DNA from: Archivesica marissinica
Taxonomy: Eukaryota; Mollusca; Bivalvia; Venerida; Vesicomyidae
Assembly (NCBI GenBank): GCA_014843695.1
Contig: CM026404.1
Span: 56,834,931-56,898,930, forward strand
Direction of reading: 5' to 3'
DNA: 64,000 nt
In this document: piece after piece, positions 24,201-31,400 of the stretch
Position numbering within the stretch: position 1 is the first letter of the stretch
Layout: every line of letters starts with the position of its first letter
Notes under the pieces: generated by a model
What the model saw: the letters and a program-made list of their open reading frames with translations, nothing else
Database searches by the model: none
Told to the model about the DNA's origin: nothing
Program-made: the position numbers and the translations under genes

Positions 24201-27200
24201 TTAAGCTTGTTTCTCGACCCATATCGGTTCCAATGTATAACAATTGTGTTTATATATGTATATATGTATTTGATCCGAATAAAATATGTTTAAACTAATG
24301 TCCTTTTCTTTGCAATTCTCAACCCATTAACGTTAATAGAAACAATTGAAATATTCATTATGTAGATAATAAATTAAGTTATATAGAAAAATAGTGTCAG
24401 TCACAGTAGACTACGTCATCTGGCGGAGGGATACACACTTTCACTCCACAAGGACAGGTTGTCACGTGTTCGTGACATGCTCGACGAAATGGGAGTATCG
24501 GTGTTTTTTTGGAGCCTGTACAACTTTAGGAGAGGCATTATTCATGTTTCTTGCTCAGTTATCGTTCTTTTTGCAGTTTGGAGTATTTATATTTTCTACC
24601 GTCGCTGAATTGTATATATAATGTTTAACACAAATATAATGTCCGTAGAAATACCCATTTAAACATATGCTTTACAAATAACGTTAACACATAGATAAAT
24701 AGTGTCCGTAGAAATACCCATTTAAACATATGCTTTACAAATAACGTTAACACATAGATAAATAGTGTCCGTAGAAATACCCATTTAAACATATGCTTTA
24801 CAAATAACGTTAACACATAGATAAATAGTGTCAGCTGTAATACTCACTCCCTAAACCATGTTTCATTGCAGATTTAAACACGGTAACATTTCCTGTTTGT
24901 TGTTGCGTATACAGACAAATTGCCGAGCAATGTTAGAAATATGCTCTTCATTAGATTATGAATATTTTTATCCGTCTATGTTTACAATATGATGTGATGT
25001 TTATAGTCGATTATAAAAGCTCATCAGAGCTTATGTCATTTGGGATATGTCTTGCCGACTCAAAATAAAATTTATCTTATCTTATCTTACAATAACAGAT
25101 GAAAAACATGCCGGCCGGTATGAACAATGCATTCCAAACAACGAGCGTTATGTGGAATTGGCTCATTTCATGCCAGGTAAGCACAGTGGAACTCATCAGC
25201 GTCACGTTTTCATATTTCAAGTTTTCATATTTTACGAAGATAGTCTTATGAAAAAAAAGACTAATAATAACCTAATAATAACCTAGTAATAACCTAATAA
25301 TAACCTAATAATAACCTAATAATAACCTAATAATAACCTAATAATAACCTAATAATAACCTAATAATAACCTAATAATAACCTTGAAGTATTGAGTCAAA
25401 TTAGTGACTTTAGTATTATAACGCGACCCAGCTAATAACGTACATACTTGTAGAGTAAAATCTACCTCGGGTTATTCTGCGATATACCTACCTTGAACTA
25501 TGCTGTGCGCGCACCGTGTTTTGGCTATTGCATTTATACAATGCGTGTAAAGTTTTATGAATGAAAGTCACGTGATGTTTGTAAAAAAAATACCGTGGGA
25601 ATTCACGGAAGTGAGCTATTTTTAGAATCAGATAATCTCTTGTCCGTCTTGTTTTTCTGTTAAGTAACGTTTCAGTTACTATTCTGTAAGTTTTATTTGA
25701 CAAAATAAATAAAATTATTGATCAGTTACAACTTTTGTTCATTTATGCACTAGATTGATATTTTCCATAGCAAAATAACATCATCACCCCTTACGCGGGA
25801 GGAAATTTCGAAAGCCAAATGCAGCGGCGTTTGAAGAAAATACTCCTTTAAAATTATTAGAAGTAAGTCGTGTTAGACTCGAAATAATAAGCATCAACCG
25901 TGGTATATCGCAGAATAACCCTCATTTGTCGTTCTTATTTCTACGCATAAGAACTTCAAACTCGGGTTATTCTGCGATATACCACGGTTGATACTTATTA
26001 TTTCTTAAATAGTTGGCCATGTATAGTAATAACGTTTTAAATATTTCTGTCTAAGATCTCTACATTTCGGACATATAAGTAGGACATGATATTCACTTTC
26101 TATCATGCCTGTATTGCAATATATACATATTCTTTGATTTCTGGGTATGCTTTTGTTTACACAAATTTATTTTAGCTCGATTGCGAAACAAGTTCTTTCA
26201 ACTTATATTAATCACTCTCGAGACTTCATTCCTGATGGAATCCATCGCCATGAAGGAGAGAGAAGAGGCAATGTGGAATTTAAATGCCTTGCCCAAGGGC
26301 ACAATCGTAACGGCCCCAGCGGGGCTCGAACTCCGGACATTTCGCACCTGAAGCGAACGCGCATCCATTGCGCTATCACGACTTCCAGCGGTATGCTTTG
26401 ATATCTTCCACACTCGATAGCTAACTCACGGGATGAAGTTCGTATATACATGTACTAACATAGTCTAGTTGTTTAATTGCTTTCAGCTGCTAGCGAAGAA
26501 CGCCGTGTTCGGACTTATCATAGGCGTGTCCCTTGCCCTTCCTATACTCATCATAGCAACAAGGAATATAATCACCGGTTGCCTAGCAACATTCTCAATG
26601 TGCTGCAGTACCATATGCGTCGTAGGAGTTATTCCTCTTGGCGGTTGGAAATTTGACGTAAGTTTTACACCTCGTCATTTGTGGAATTCATGGGCACGGA
26701 TTTTAATAGCAATACCATTGGCTGGTCCATTGAATGGGCGTGGCGCCCCCTAAGGACGAGGGCTTCTGATGCTCTCTCGAAAGTATGCCCCGGACAACCT
26801 CTTTCGATAATAATGGTCAGCTAAATTCCTAATTATCATAATCACACATGTTCTTAACTGAGCACCGCCCGTATGCAAAACGACCCTTGACAAGGCGCAT
26901 CATAGATTAGTTTATACAAATTTATTTTAGCTCGATTGCGAAACAAGTTGTTTCAACTTATATTAATCACTCTCGAGATCTCATTCCTGGTGGAATCCAT
27001 CGCCACGAGGGAGAGAGAAGAGGCAACGTGGAATTTAAATGCACTGCCTAAGGGCACACTCGTATCGGCTCCAGTGGGACTCGAACTCCGGACCTTTCGC
27101 ACCTGAAGCGAACGCGCATCCACTGCGCTATCACGACTTCCACAAATATCATCGATTGGCACTGTCTGTAGCAATAAATACCAGCCATGGGAATCGCAGA

Positions 27201-28450
27201 ATGTGGCTGCTTACCACGTATGGCTGTTTACTGGAGGTAAACTGTTTCATAAAACAACAGGCTCTCCGATTAACACAGTGGTTAGCGCGCTCGCTTCTCA
27301 CCACTGCAACTCGGGCTTCGATCCTCCGATCGGGAAGTATGTGAGATGGACAGGTGGCTTTTCTCCGGGTACTCCTGTATCCTCCCACACGAATGACCAC
27401 ATTAACGCTTTCATCCACGCCAACGAGAGTGATTAATATAAATTGTTAGAACTTGCTTCGCAATCGTTGTAAAATAAATCAAGTTTAAACCAATACAATT
27501 TCGGAATTTAGAAACTGGCTGCTTAATAGAGGTTGGCTGCTTAATAGAGGTGGCCACTAACACAGATTTGACTCTATATATTACTTGTTATTGTCAATGT
27601 TTAAGCGACCAGACGCTCTTCCTGCATGGGAAGTGTACATGCTTGTCTATTTCAGTTTGTATTAAAATGTAACCGAGTGTTTCGGTCCGCCTCCATGGTC
27701 GAGTGGTTAAGGTCGCTGACTTGTATACCACTGTAACCTATCATCTCTGATGGTCACGGGTTCGAGCCCCGCTCAGACCGTGTCTCATTTATATGAACAA
27801 GTTGGCAGTTTCTTACGGAGCTTGGTGCACCAAGTACTGGTTAACCGCTGGAGCCTTCACAGGAAAGGTGTTGTTAGGTAAACTGCCCGTCGCTCAAATG
27901 GGAAACCGGTAGCGACGTTAAATAAACTTAAATTAAAACAAAGTGTTTGTAAAGCGATACATATTTAGTCTGAGTCTGTTTAAAATCATTGCAGATGTTG
28001 GTGTCTTTGAATTTGTGCATGGTGGTCGGCCTCACAGTAGACTACGTGGTACATCTGGCGGAGGGATACACACTTTCACTCCACAAGGACAGGTTGTCAC
28101 GCGTTCGTGACATGCTCGACGAAATGGGAGTATCGGTGTTTTTTGGAGCCTGCACAACTTTAGGAGGGGCATTGTTCATGTTTCTTGCTCAGTTATCGTT
28201 CTTTTTGCAGTTTGGAGTATTTATATTTTCTACCGTCGGTTTCTCCATATTCTTTGCAATGGGTATGTTTGTGACACTCATGGGAATTTGTGGTCCGCAA
28301 GGAGACACGGGGAATATAATGGTACTTGTTCAGAGATTAAAAGCATGGTGCAAAAGGAACGGTGACATACCACCCCCAGAGGAAGACGACCAATTGGTAC
28401 CAGTGATTATGCCTCCACCGGGTAATGTAGCGACACTTGCTATTTGGTAA
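10451..28450 (+). CDS. Dispatched/Patched-family RND membrane protein, nine-exon gene (N-terminus missing)
   Basis: Nine exons with compatible phases and GT-AG borders encode about 1075 residues. The layout is that of the RND superfamily branch holding Dispatched, Patched and NPC1: one membrane segment, a large extracellular loop, a five-helix sterol-sensing-type bundle, a cytosolic linker, then a second copy of the same plan. The TM4 motif GIGADDIF (GxxxDD) and TM10 motif GLTVDYVVH (GxxxDY) are visible; in Dispatched these acidic residues support cation-coupled transport. Dispatched releases lipid-modified Hedgehog at the plasma membrane, but this protein could belong to a lineage-specific Dispatched-like or PTCHD-like group, so substrate is unknown. 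The first exon found begins with two bases of a split codon, so an upstream exon with the start codon is missing and was not recognised in 1-10450. Introns are packed with satellites and transposons. Family call is firm; the exact orthologue is not. Confidence 0.85.
12302..13740. repeat. 28-bp minisatellite in intron 1, about 50 copies
   Basis: The unit is ATCTACAACCCCATTACATC plus TTCACCCA. A C/A-rich simple-sequence segment (about 13279-13445) interrupts it. The array begins about 25 bp after the exon 1 donor. Confidence 0.95.
13973..14155 (+). CDS. Exon 2: start of second extracellular loop
   Basis: The 61 codons include IVWGLLPNDMSDCHFSTPDC and DSSFDPSTPEAQRAVQ, typical of the stretch after TM7 in Dispatched-like proteins. 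The donor CAG/GTAAAT is clear and phase 0. The acceptor is less sure. The reading frame is open back to an AG at 13961-13962, but only the AG at 13971-13972 keeps phase 0 with the donor of exon 1. Its polypyrimidine tract is weak, so a missing micro-exon or a neighbouring acceptor is possible. The region just 5' is ordinary intron after the 28-bp array. Confidence 0.78.
14217..14395 (+). mobile_element. SINE family D, 5'-truncated copy
   Basis: It keeps ACTTGTATACCACTGTAACC, the B-box region CACGGGTTCGAGC, GGTTAACCGCTGGAGCC and the tail hairpin CGTCGCTCAAATGGACAACC / GGTAGCGAC with TTAAATAAAC. Its 3' end passes straight into the TATCC/TATTC array. Confidence 0.8.
14398..15235. repeat. TATCC/TATTC pentanucleotide-type satellite
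   Basis: Mixed TATCC, TATTC and TATCT units form a pyrimidine-rich run in intron 2. It begins at the A/T-rich tail of the SINE D copy. Confidence 0.93.
15245..16260. repeat. 46-bp minisatellite, about 22 copies
   Basis: The unit is CTCTCACAGTCTATCCTGTC plus TCCTATCCTATCCTCTATCG and TATCAT. It seems built on the preceding pentanucleotide array. Open frames across it are artefacts. Confidence 0.95.
16265..16509 (+). mobile_element. SINE family A, head truncated, next to exon 3
   Basis: It starts in the B box (TTCGATCCCTCGTCTGACCC) and runs through body and tail to a CA run just upstream of the exon 3 acceptor. Confidence 0.85.
16518..16643 (+). CDS. Exon 3: second extracellular loop
   Basis: The 42 codons run from TMCDTMFDWSPETAAEYHVR to KNLESFLQ. 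Both borders are phase 0, with acceptor TTTCCAG at 16517 and donor CAG/GTTAGT at 16644. The CA-repeat tail of a forward family-A SINE stops only about 10 bp before the acceptor, so this mobile element now supplies part of the upstream splice-site context. No stop interrupts the frame. Confidence 0.85.
16644..16950. other. Intronic sequence without recognised feature
   Basis: Non-repetitive DNA after the exon 3 donor. I see no further exon. Confidence 0.35.
16951..17146 (+). mobile_element. SINE family B, 5'-truncated
   Basis: It begins in the anticodon-arm region (GGTGTGAAAGGTCCGGAG), includes the B box GAGTTCGAGCCCC, and ends in TTGTTTCGCAATCGAGCTAA. Confidence 0.83.
18340..19149 (+). mobile_element. 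5'-truncated CR1/L2-like non-LTR retrotransposon
   Basis: It holds the C-terminal part of a reverse transcriptase, then a 170-bp 3' untranslated region ending in the hairpin GTCCTCGCGAGGGG, TTCGACATTAAAGGAA and a GATA tail. The exact 5' breakpoint is uncertain (18300-18350). It is inserted inside the inner hAT element. Confidence 0.85.
18350..18982 (+). pseudogene. Reverse transcriptase C-terminal fragment
   Basis: The frame is open from SVTSAKYLGVDISNNLSWDT through LVRPQLEYGSEIWSPH and VQRRAARWI to the stop at 18980. These are hallmarks of the thumb and C-terminal region of jockey/CR1/L2-type reverse transcriptases (KYLGV, RP.LEY...W.P). About 200 residues remain. The catalytic core with the metal-binding Asp pair is absent, so it cannot be active. 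The 3' frame is intact, suggesting a fairly recent insertion. Confidence 0.88.
19700..19868 (-). mobile_element. SINE family B, reverse, head truncated
   Basis: The tail TTTAGCTCGATTGCGAAACA through GGGCACAATCGTAACGGC is present in reverse. It starts a few bases after the TSD of the outer hAT element. Confidence 0.85.
20219..20350 (+). CDS. Exon 4: second extracellular loop
   Basis: The 44 codons begin KETANTGTDWVLPYNYSKTM and end FTSDYKHYLE, followed by GAG/GTCAAC, a modest donor. The acceptor is a T-rich tract ending AATAG. Both borders are phase 0 and join in frame to exon 3 and to exon 5, giving KHYLE-IPISYWL across the junction. The pattern LE-hydrophobic-P-x-x-Y-W is common at this place in the family. 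The intron upstream carries the nested transposon block. Confidence 0.8.
20477..20719 (+). mobile_element. SINE family C
   Basis: The tRNA-like head contains TTAGCGCAGTGGTTAGCGCG and B box GGGTTCGATCCTCGG. The body has GGTGGGTTTTCTCCGGGGAC. The tail, from GAGAGTGATTAATATAAG to TTCGCAATCGTTGTAAAATA, is shared with family B. Confidence 0.85.
20852..21082 (+). mobile_element. SINE family A, forward member of an inverted pair
   Basis: The intact tRNA-like head pairs GGGTC with GACCC. The body runs to AATGACTAATCTCTT, where it joins a reversed copy; the usual tail hairpin is missing on this copy. Confidence 0.87.
21083..21220 (-). mobile_element. SINE family A, reverse member of an inverted pair
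   Basis: It holds the tail hairpin (ATCGTCACTACCGGTTGCCC) and part of the body in reverse, ending at CACGGTGTAACTAA. The two copies form inverted arms around a 30-bp loop. Confidence 0.85.
21283..21517 (+). mobile_element. SINE family B, full-length forward copy
   Basis: Complete head (GTCGTGATAGCGCAGTGGAT, B box GAGTTCGAGCCCC), body and tail. Short flanks AACCCTG (21276) and AACCCTGG (21518) look like a target-site duplication. Confidence 0.9.
21690..21952 (+). repeat. ~80-bp degenerate repeat carrying copies of the exon 5 acceptor
   Basis: Each unit has GAATTCGAGTTTATCGGTTT, then TTTCATTAT-like sequence, then (G)TAGATACCGAT-CTTAYTGG. The last unit is the true intron/exon junction at 21953. 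Earlier units are at about 21708, 21791 and 21873; the latter two keep an AG. Confidence 0.8.
21953..22076 (+). CDS. Exon 5: second extracellular loop, preceded by duplicated acceptor sites
   Basis: It encodes IPISYWLSNRYSYNHTEDFY and then FDELIGEAKGDYSTALKTDP, ending one base into a codon. The spaced FxxFLxxxxGxxY pattern of the RND porter loop is recognisable. The acceptor (TTTTATCATTTGTAG) and donor (T/GTAAGT) are both strong. The 5' edge of this exon and its acceptor appear several more times just upstream as degenerate tandem copies (about 21690-21950). Phase 1 at the 3' border matches only the longer form of exon 6. Confidence 0.82.
22112..22500. repeat. 90-bp tandem repeat, about four copies
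   Basis: The unit includes AAGCAATTCTTAAGTAATTC, AAGATCCCAATGGTTAACCG and TACAGAGATGGGGGTCGTG. The first copy carries a run of 13 or more C. Confidence 0.88.
22586..22925. repeat. Two ~60-bp direct repeats in intron
   Basis: CCAGAAGTTAAAAAGTGAAA followed by AATCGACAGACTGG occurs at about 22707 and 22873. Confidence 0.6.
22994..23121 (+). CDS. Exon 6: second extracellular loop
   Basis: It starts with two bases completing the codon split with exon 5 and encodes RIYGNNIQYIAIQINTTLTQ, then LALSYTDGIQVMTLWEDFVN, then DQ. The acceptor is ACTCATTTTTCAG and the donor is CAA/GTAAGA, phase 0. A second in-frame AG at 23018-23019 could give a shorter exon starting at 23020, but only 22994 matches the phase of exon 5 and has a good pyrimidine tract. 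A degenerate SINE B fragment and a 28-bp array begin within 150 bp downstream. Confidence 0.84.
23159..23256 (-). mobile_element. Degenerate fragment of SINE family B
   Basis: TTTATCTCGATTGCGAAACA and CGAGAGAAGAGGCAA recall the reversed tail and body of family B. A tandem array starts at its end. Confidence 0.6.
23262..23822. repeat. ~27-28-bp minisatellite, about 20 copies
   Basis: Units TCACACGTTTATCTGTCCAT plus GTTCTACA and a variant with TCTGTCACGTACTACATCG alternate. Open frames within it are artefacts. Confidence 0.92.
23823..24393. other. Intronic sequence, no feature seen
   Basis: AT-rich, non-repetitive DNA between an array and the pseudo-exon. Confidence 0.35.
24394..24604 (+). 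pseudogene. Partial duplicated copy of exon 9 (pseudo-exon)
   Basis: Bases 24401-24604 match 28032-28238 of exon 9 with only a handful of substitutions. A 4-bp deletion after GACTACGT and a 1-bp T insertion before GGAGCCTG put the middle part out of frame, and the two together restore it. The copy stops abruptly at TACCGTCG, so TM12 is missing. It lies in the intron between exons 6 and 7, in the sense orientation, about 3.6 kb upstream of its source. It cannot encode the TM10 motif correctly. If spliced in it would scramble the protein. Confidence 0.9.
24641..24829. repeat. 63-bp tandem repeat, three copies
   Basis: The unit begins GTCCGTAGAAATACCCATTT and ends ACACATAGATAAATAGT. It follows the pseudo-exon closely, and both are flanked by AATAGTGTCAG. 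Confidence 0.93.
25099..25176 (+). CDS. Exon 7: end of second extracellular loop
   Basis: This short exon of 26 codons encodes MKNMPAGMNNAFQTTSVMWN followed by WLISCQ. It is phase 0 at both ends, with acceptor AATAACAG and donor CAG/GTAAGC. It leads directly into TM8 in the next exon. The pattern fits the amphipathic stretch just before the second membrane bundle in this family. A 63-bp repeat and a pseudo-exon derived from exon 9 lie in the intron before it; an 11-bp AATAACCTAAT array lies in the intron after it. Confidence 0.82.
25258..25385. repeat. 11-bp minisatellite (AATAACCTAAT)
   Basis: About 11 near-perfect copies lie shortly after the exon 7 donor. Confidence 0.92.
25464..26006. 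mobile_element. Probable MITE with GGGTTATTCTGCGATATACC ends
   Basis: CTCGGGTTATTCTGCGATAT stands at 25465, its reverse complement at about 25900-25919 (within a 41-bp block), and a third copy in the first orientation at 25963-26006. The blocks at 25879-25919 and 25963-26006 are nearly perfect inverted repeats of each other. No target-site duplication was evident. Confidence 0.6.
26154..26389 (-). mobile_element. SINE family B, reverse, with TSD
   Basis: Full tail, body and head in reverse. GGTATGCTTT at 26144-26153 and 26390-26399 is the target-site duplication. Confidence 0.9.
26487..26657 (+). CDS. Exon 8: TM8 and TM9
   Basis: The 57 codons encode LLAKNAVFGLIIGVSLALPI and LIIATRNIITGCLATFSMCC, then a hydrophobic segment ending PLGGWKFD. 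Two membrane helices are evident. The acceptor is TTGCTTTCAG, the donor GAC/GTAAGT, and both are phase 0. The Gly-Trp-rich end before TM10 is usual for Dispatched-like proteins. A reversed family-B SINE with a clear target-site duplication sits about 100 bp upstream. Confidence 0.87.
26911..27144 (-). mobile_element. SINE family B, reverse
   Basis: Full copy in reverse. Flanks ATCATAGATTAG and ATCATCGATTGG suggest a decayed target-site duplication. Confidence 0.88.
27261..27487 (+). mobile_element. SINE family C
   Basis: Head (TTAACACAGTGGTTAGCGCG), body with a short deletion after GTGAGATGG, and the B/C-type tail. Confidence 0.85.
27505..27580 (+). mobile_element. End fragment of TACAGTCAAACCTGT-type MITE
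   Basis: GGCTGCTTAATAGAGGTGGC followed by ACACAGATTTGACTCTATA equals one end of the elements at 187 and 34193. Confidence 0.5.
27684..27930 (+). mobile_element. SINE family D, full-length copy
   Basis: The head resembles a class II (long variable arm) tRNA: GGTCCGCCTCCATGGTCGAG, then a 3' part GGGTTCGAGCCCCGCTCAGA CC that pairs back. The body contains TTAACCGCTGGAGCC. The tail is CGTCGCTCAAATGGGAAACC / GGTAGCGACG with TTAAATAAAC. It lies about 65 bp upstream of exon 9. Confidence 0.87.
27995..28450 (+). CDS. Exon 9: TM10-TM12 and C-terminus
   Basis: The acceptor is AAAATCATTGCAG. The exon encodes MLVSLNLCMVVGLTVDYVVH, with the GxxxDY motif of TM10, followed by LAEGYTLSLHKDRLSRVRDM, a conserved FFGACTTLGGALFMFLAQ segment (TM11), and TM12 through GICGPQGDTG. 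The cytosolic tail ends PPPGNVATLAIW before TAA at 28448. A donor-like G/GTAATG at 28422 lies inside the last codons, so the exon might instead end at 28421 and splice onward; no further exon was recognised. No AATAAA signal lies between the stop and the 17-bp array that starts about 40 bp later, so the 3' untranslated region may read into the array. Confidence 0.85.
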   Translation: MLVSLNLCMVVGLTVDYVVHLAEGYTLSLHKDRLSRVRDMLDEMGVSVFFGACTTLGGALFMFLAQLSFFLQFGVFIFSTVGFSIFFAMGMFVTLMGICGPQGDTGNIMVLVQRLKAWCKRNGDIPPPEEDDQLVPVIMPPPGNVATLAIW

Positions 28451-28489
28451 TGATTAAGTACCGTACTGACAAAAACACAGGCGGACTGG

Positions 28490-31400
28490 ACGTACCAGTG
28501 GACGGGACGTAACAGTGGACGGGACGTAATAGTGGACGGGACGTAACAGAGGACGGGACGTAACAGTGGACGGGACGTAACAGTGGATGGGACGTAACAG
28601 TGGACGGGACGTAACAGTGGACGGGACGTATCAGGACGGGACGTATCAATGGACGGGACATAACAGTGGACGGGACGTAACAATGGACGGGACGTAACAG
28701 TGGACGGGACGTAACAATGGACGGGACATAACAGTGGACGGGACGTAACAGTGGACGGGACGTAACAGTGGACGGGCATAACAGTGGACGGGACGCAACA
28801 GTGGACGGGACGTAACAGTGAACGGGACGCAACAGTGGACGGGACATAACAGTGGACGGGACGTAACAGTGGACGGGACGTAACAGTGAACGGGGCATAA
28901 CAGTGGACGGGACGTAACAGTGGACGGGACGTAACAGTGAACGGGACATAACAGTGGACGGAACAAAACAGTGGATGGGACATAACAGTGGACGGGACGT
29001 AACAGTAGACGGGACATAGCAGTGGACGGGACGTAACAATGGACGGGACATAACAATGGACGGGACGCAACAGTGGACGGGACGTAACAGTGGACGGGAC
29101 GTAACAATGGACGGGACATAACAGTGGACGGGACGTAACAGTGGATGGGACGCAACAGTGGACGGGACGTAACAGTGGATGGGACGTAACAGTGGACGGG
29201 ACGTAACAGTGGACGGGACGTAACAGTGGACGGGACGTAACAGTGGACGGGACGTAACAGTGGATGGGACGTAACAGTGGACGAGACGTAACAGTGAACG
29301 GGGCATAACAGTGGACGGGACGTAACAGTGGATGGGAAATAACAGTGGACGGGACGTAACAGTGGACGGGACGTAACAATGGACGGGACATAACAGTGGA
29401 CGGTGGACGGGAAGCAACAGTGGACGGTGGACGGGACGCAACAGTGGACGGGACATAACAATGGACGGGACATAACAGTGGACGGGTTGCAACAGTGGAC
29501 GGGACGTAACAGTGAACGGGGCATAACAGTGGACGGGACGTAGCAGTGGACGGGACGTAACAGTGGACGGGACGTAACAGTGGACGGTCAAAACAGTGGA
29601 CGGGACGTAACAGTGGACGGGACGTAACAGTGGACGGGACGTAACAGTGGATGGGACGTAACAGTGGACGGGACGTAACAGTGAACGGGGCATAACAGTG
29701 GACGGGACGTAACAGTGGATGGGAAATAACAGTGGACGGGACGTAACAGTGGACAGGACGTAACAATGGACGGGACATAACAGTGGACGGTGGACGGGAA
29801 GAAACAGTGGACGGTGGACGGGACGCAACAGTGGACGGGACATAACAATGGATGGAACATAACAGTGGACGGGACGTAACAATGGATGGAACATAACAGT
29901 GGACGGGACGTAACAGTGGACGGGACGTAACAATGGACGGGACATAACAGTGGACGGGACGTAACAGTGAACGGGACGTAACAGTGAACGGGGCATAACA
30001 GTGGACGGGACGTAGCAGTGGACGGGATTAACAGTGAACGGGGCATAACAGTGGACGGGACGTAACAGTGGATGGGAAATAACAGTGGACGGGACGTAAC
30101 AGTGGACGGGACGTAACAGTAGACGGGACGTAACAGTGGACGGGACGTAACAGTGGATGGGAATAACAGTGGACGGGACGTAACAATGGACGGGACATAA
30201 CAGTGGACGGTGGACGGGAAGCAACAGTGGACGGTGGACGGGACGTAACAGTGGACGGGACGTAACAATGGACGGGACATAACAGTGGACGGGTTGCAAC
30301 AGTGGACGGGACGTAACAGTGAACGGGGCATAACAGTGGACGGGACGTAGCAGTGGACGGGACGTAACAGTGGACGGGACGTAACAGTGGACGGTCATAG
30401 CAGTGGACGGGACGTAACAGTGGACGGGACGTAACAGTGGACGGGACGTATCAGTGGATGGGACGTAACAGTGGACGGGACGTAACAGTGAACGGGGCAT
30501 AACAGTGGACGGGACGTAACAGTGGATGGGAAATAACAGTGGACGGGACGTAACAGTGGACAGGACGTAGCAATGGACGGGACATAACAGTGGACGGTGG
30601 ACGGGAAGCAACAGTGGACGGTGGATGGGACGCAACAGTGAACGGGACGTAACAGTGGATGGGAAATAACAGTGGACGGGACGTAACAGTGGACATGACG
30701 TAACAATGGACGGGACATAACAGTGGACGGTGGACGGGAAGCAACAGTGGACGGGACGCAACAGTGGACGGGACGTAACAATGGATGGAACATAACAGTG
30801 GACGGGACGTAACAGTGAACGGGGCATAACAGTGGACGGGACGTAACAATGGATGGAACATAACAGTGGACGGGACGTAACAGTGGACGGGACGTAACAA
30901 TGGACGGGACATAACAGTGGACGGGACGTAACAGTGAACGGGACGTAACAGTGAACGGGGCATAACAGTGGACGGGACGTAGCAGTGGACGGGACGTAAC
31001 AGTGGACGGGACGTAACAGTGGACGGGACGTAACAGTGGATGGGACGTAACAGTGGACGAGACGTAACAGTGAACGGGGCATAACAGTGGACGGGACGTA
31101 ACAGTGGATGGGAAATAACAGTGGACGGGACGTAACAGTGGACATGACGTAACAATGGACGGGACATAACAGTGGACGGTGGACGGGAAGCAACAGTGGA
31201 CGGGACGCAACAGTGGACGGGACGTAACAATGGATGGAACATAACAGTGGACGGGACGTAACAGTGAACGGGGCATAACAGTGGACGGGACGTAACAATG
31301 GATGGAACATAACAGTGGACGGGACGTAACAGTGGACGGGACGTAACAATGGACGGGACATAACAGTGGACGGGACGTAACAGTGAACGGGACGTAACAG

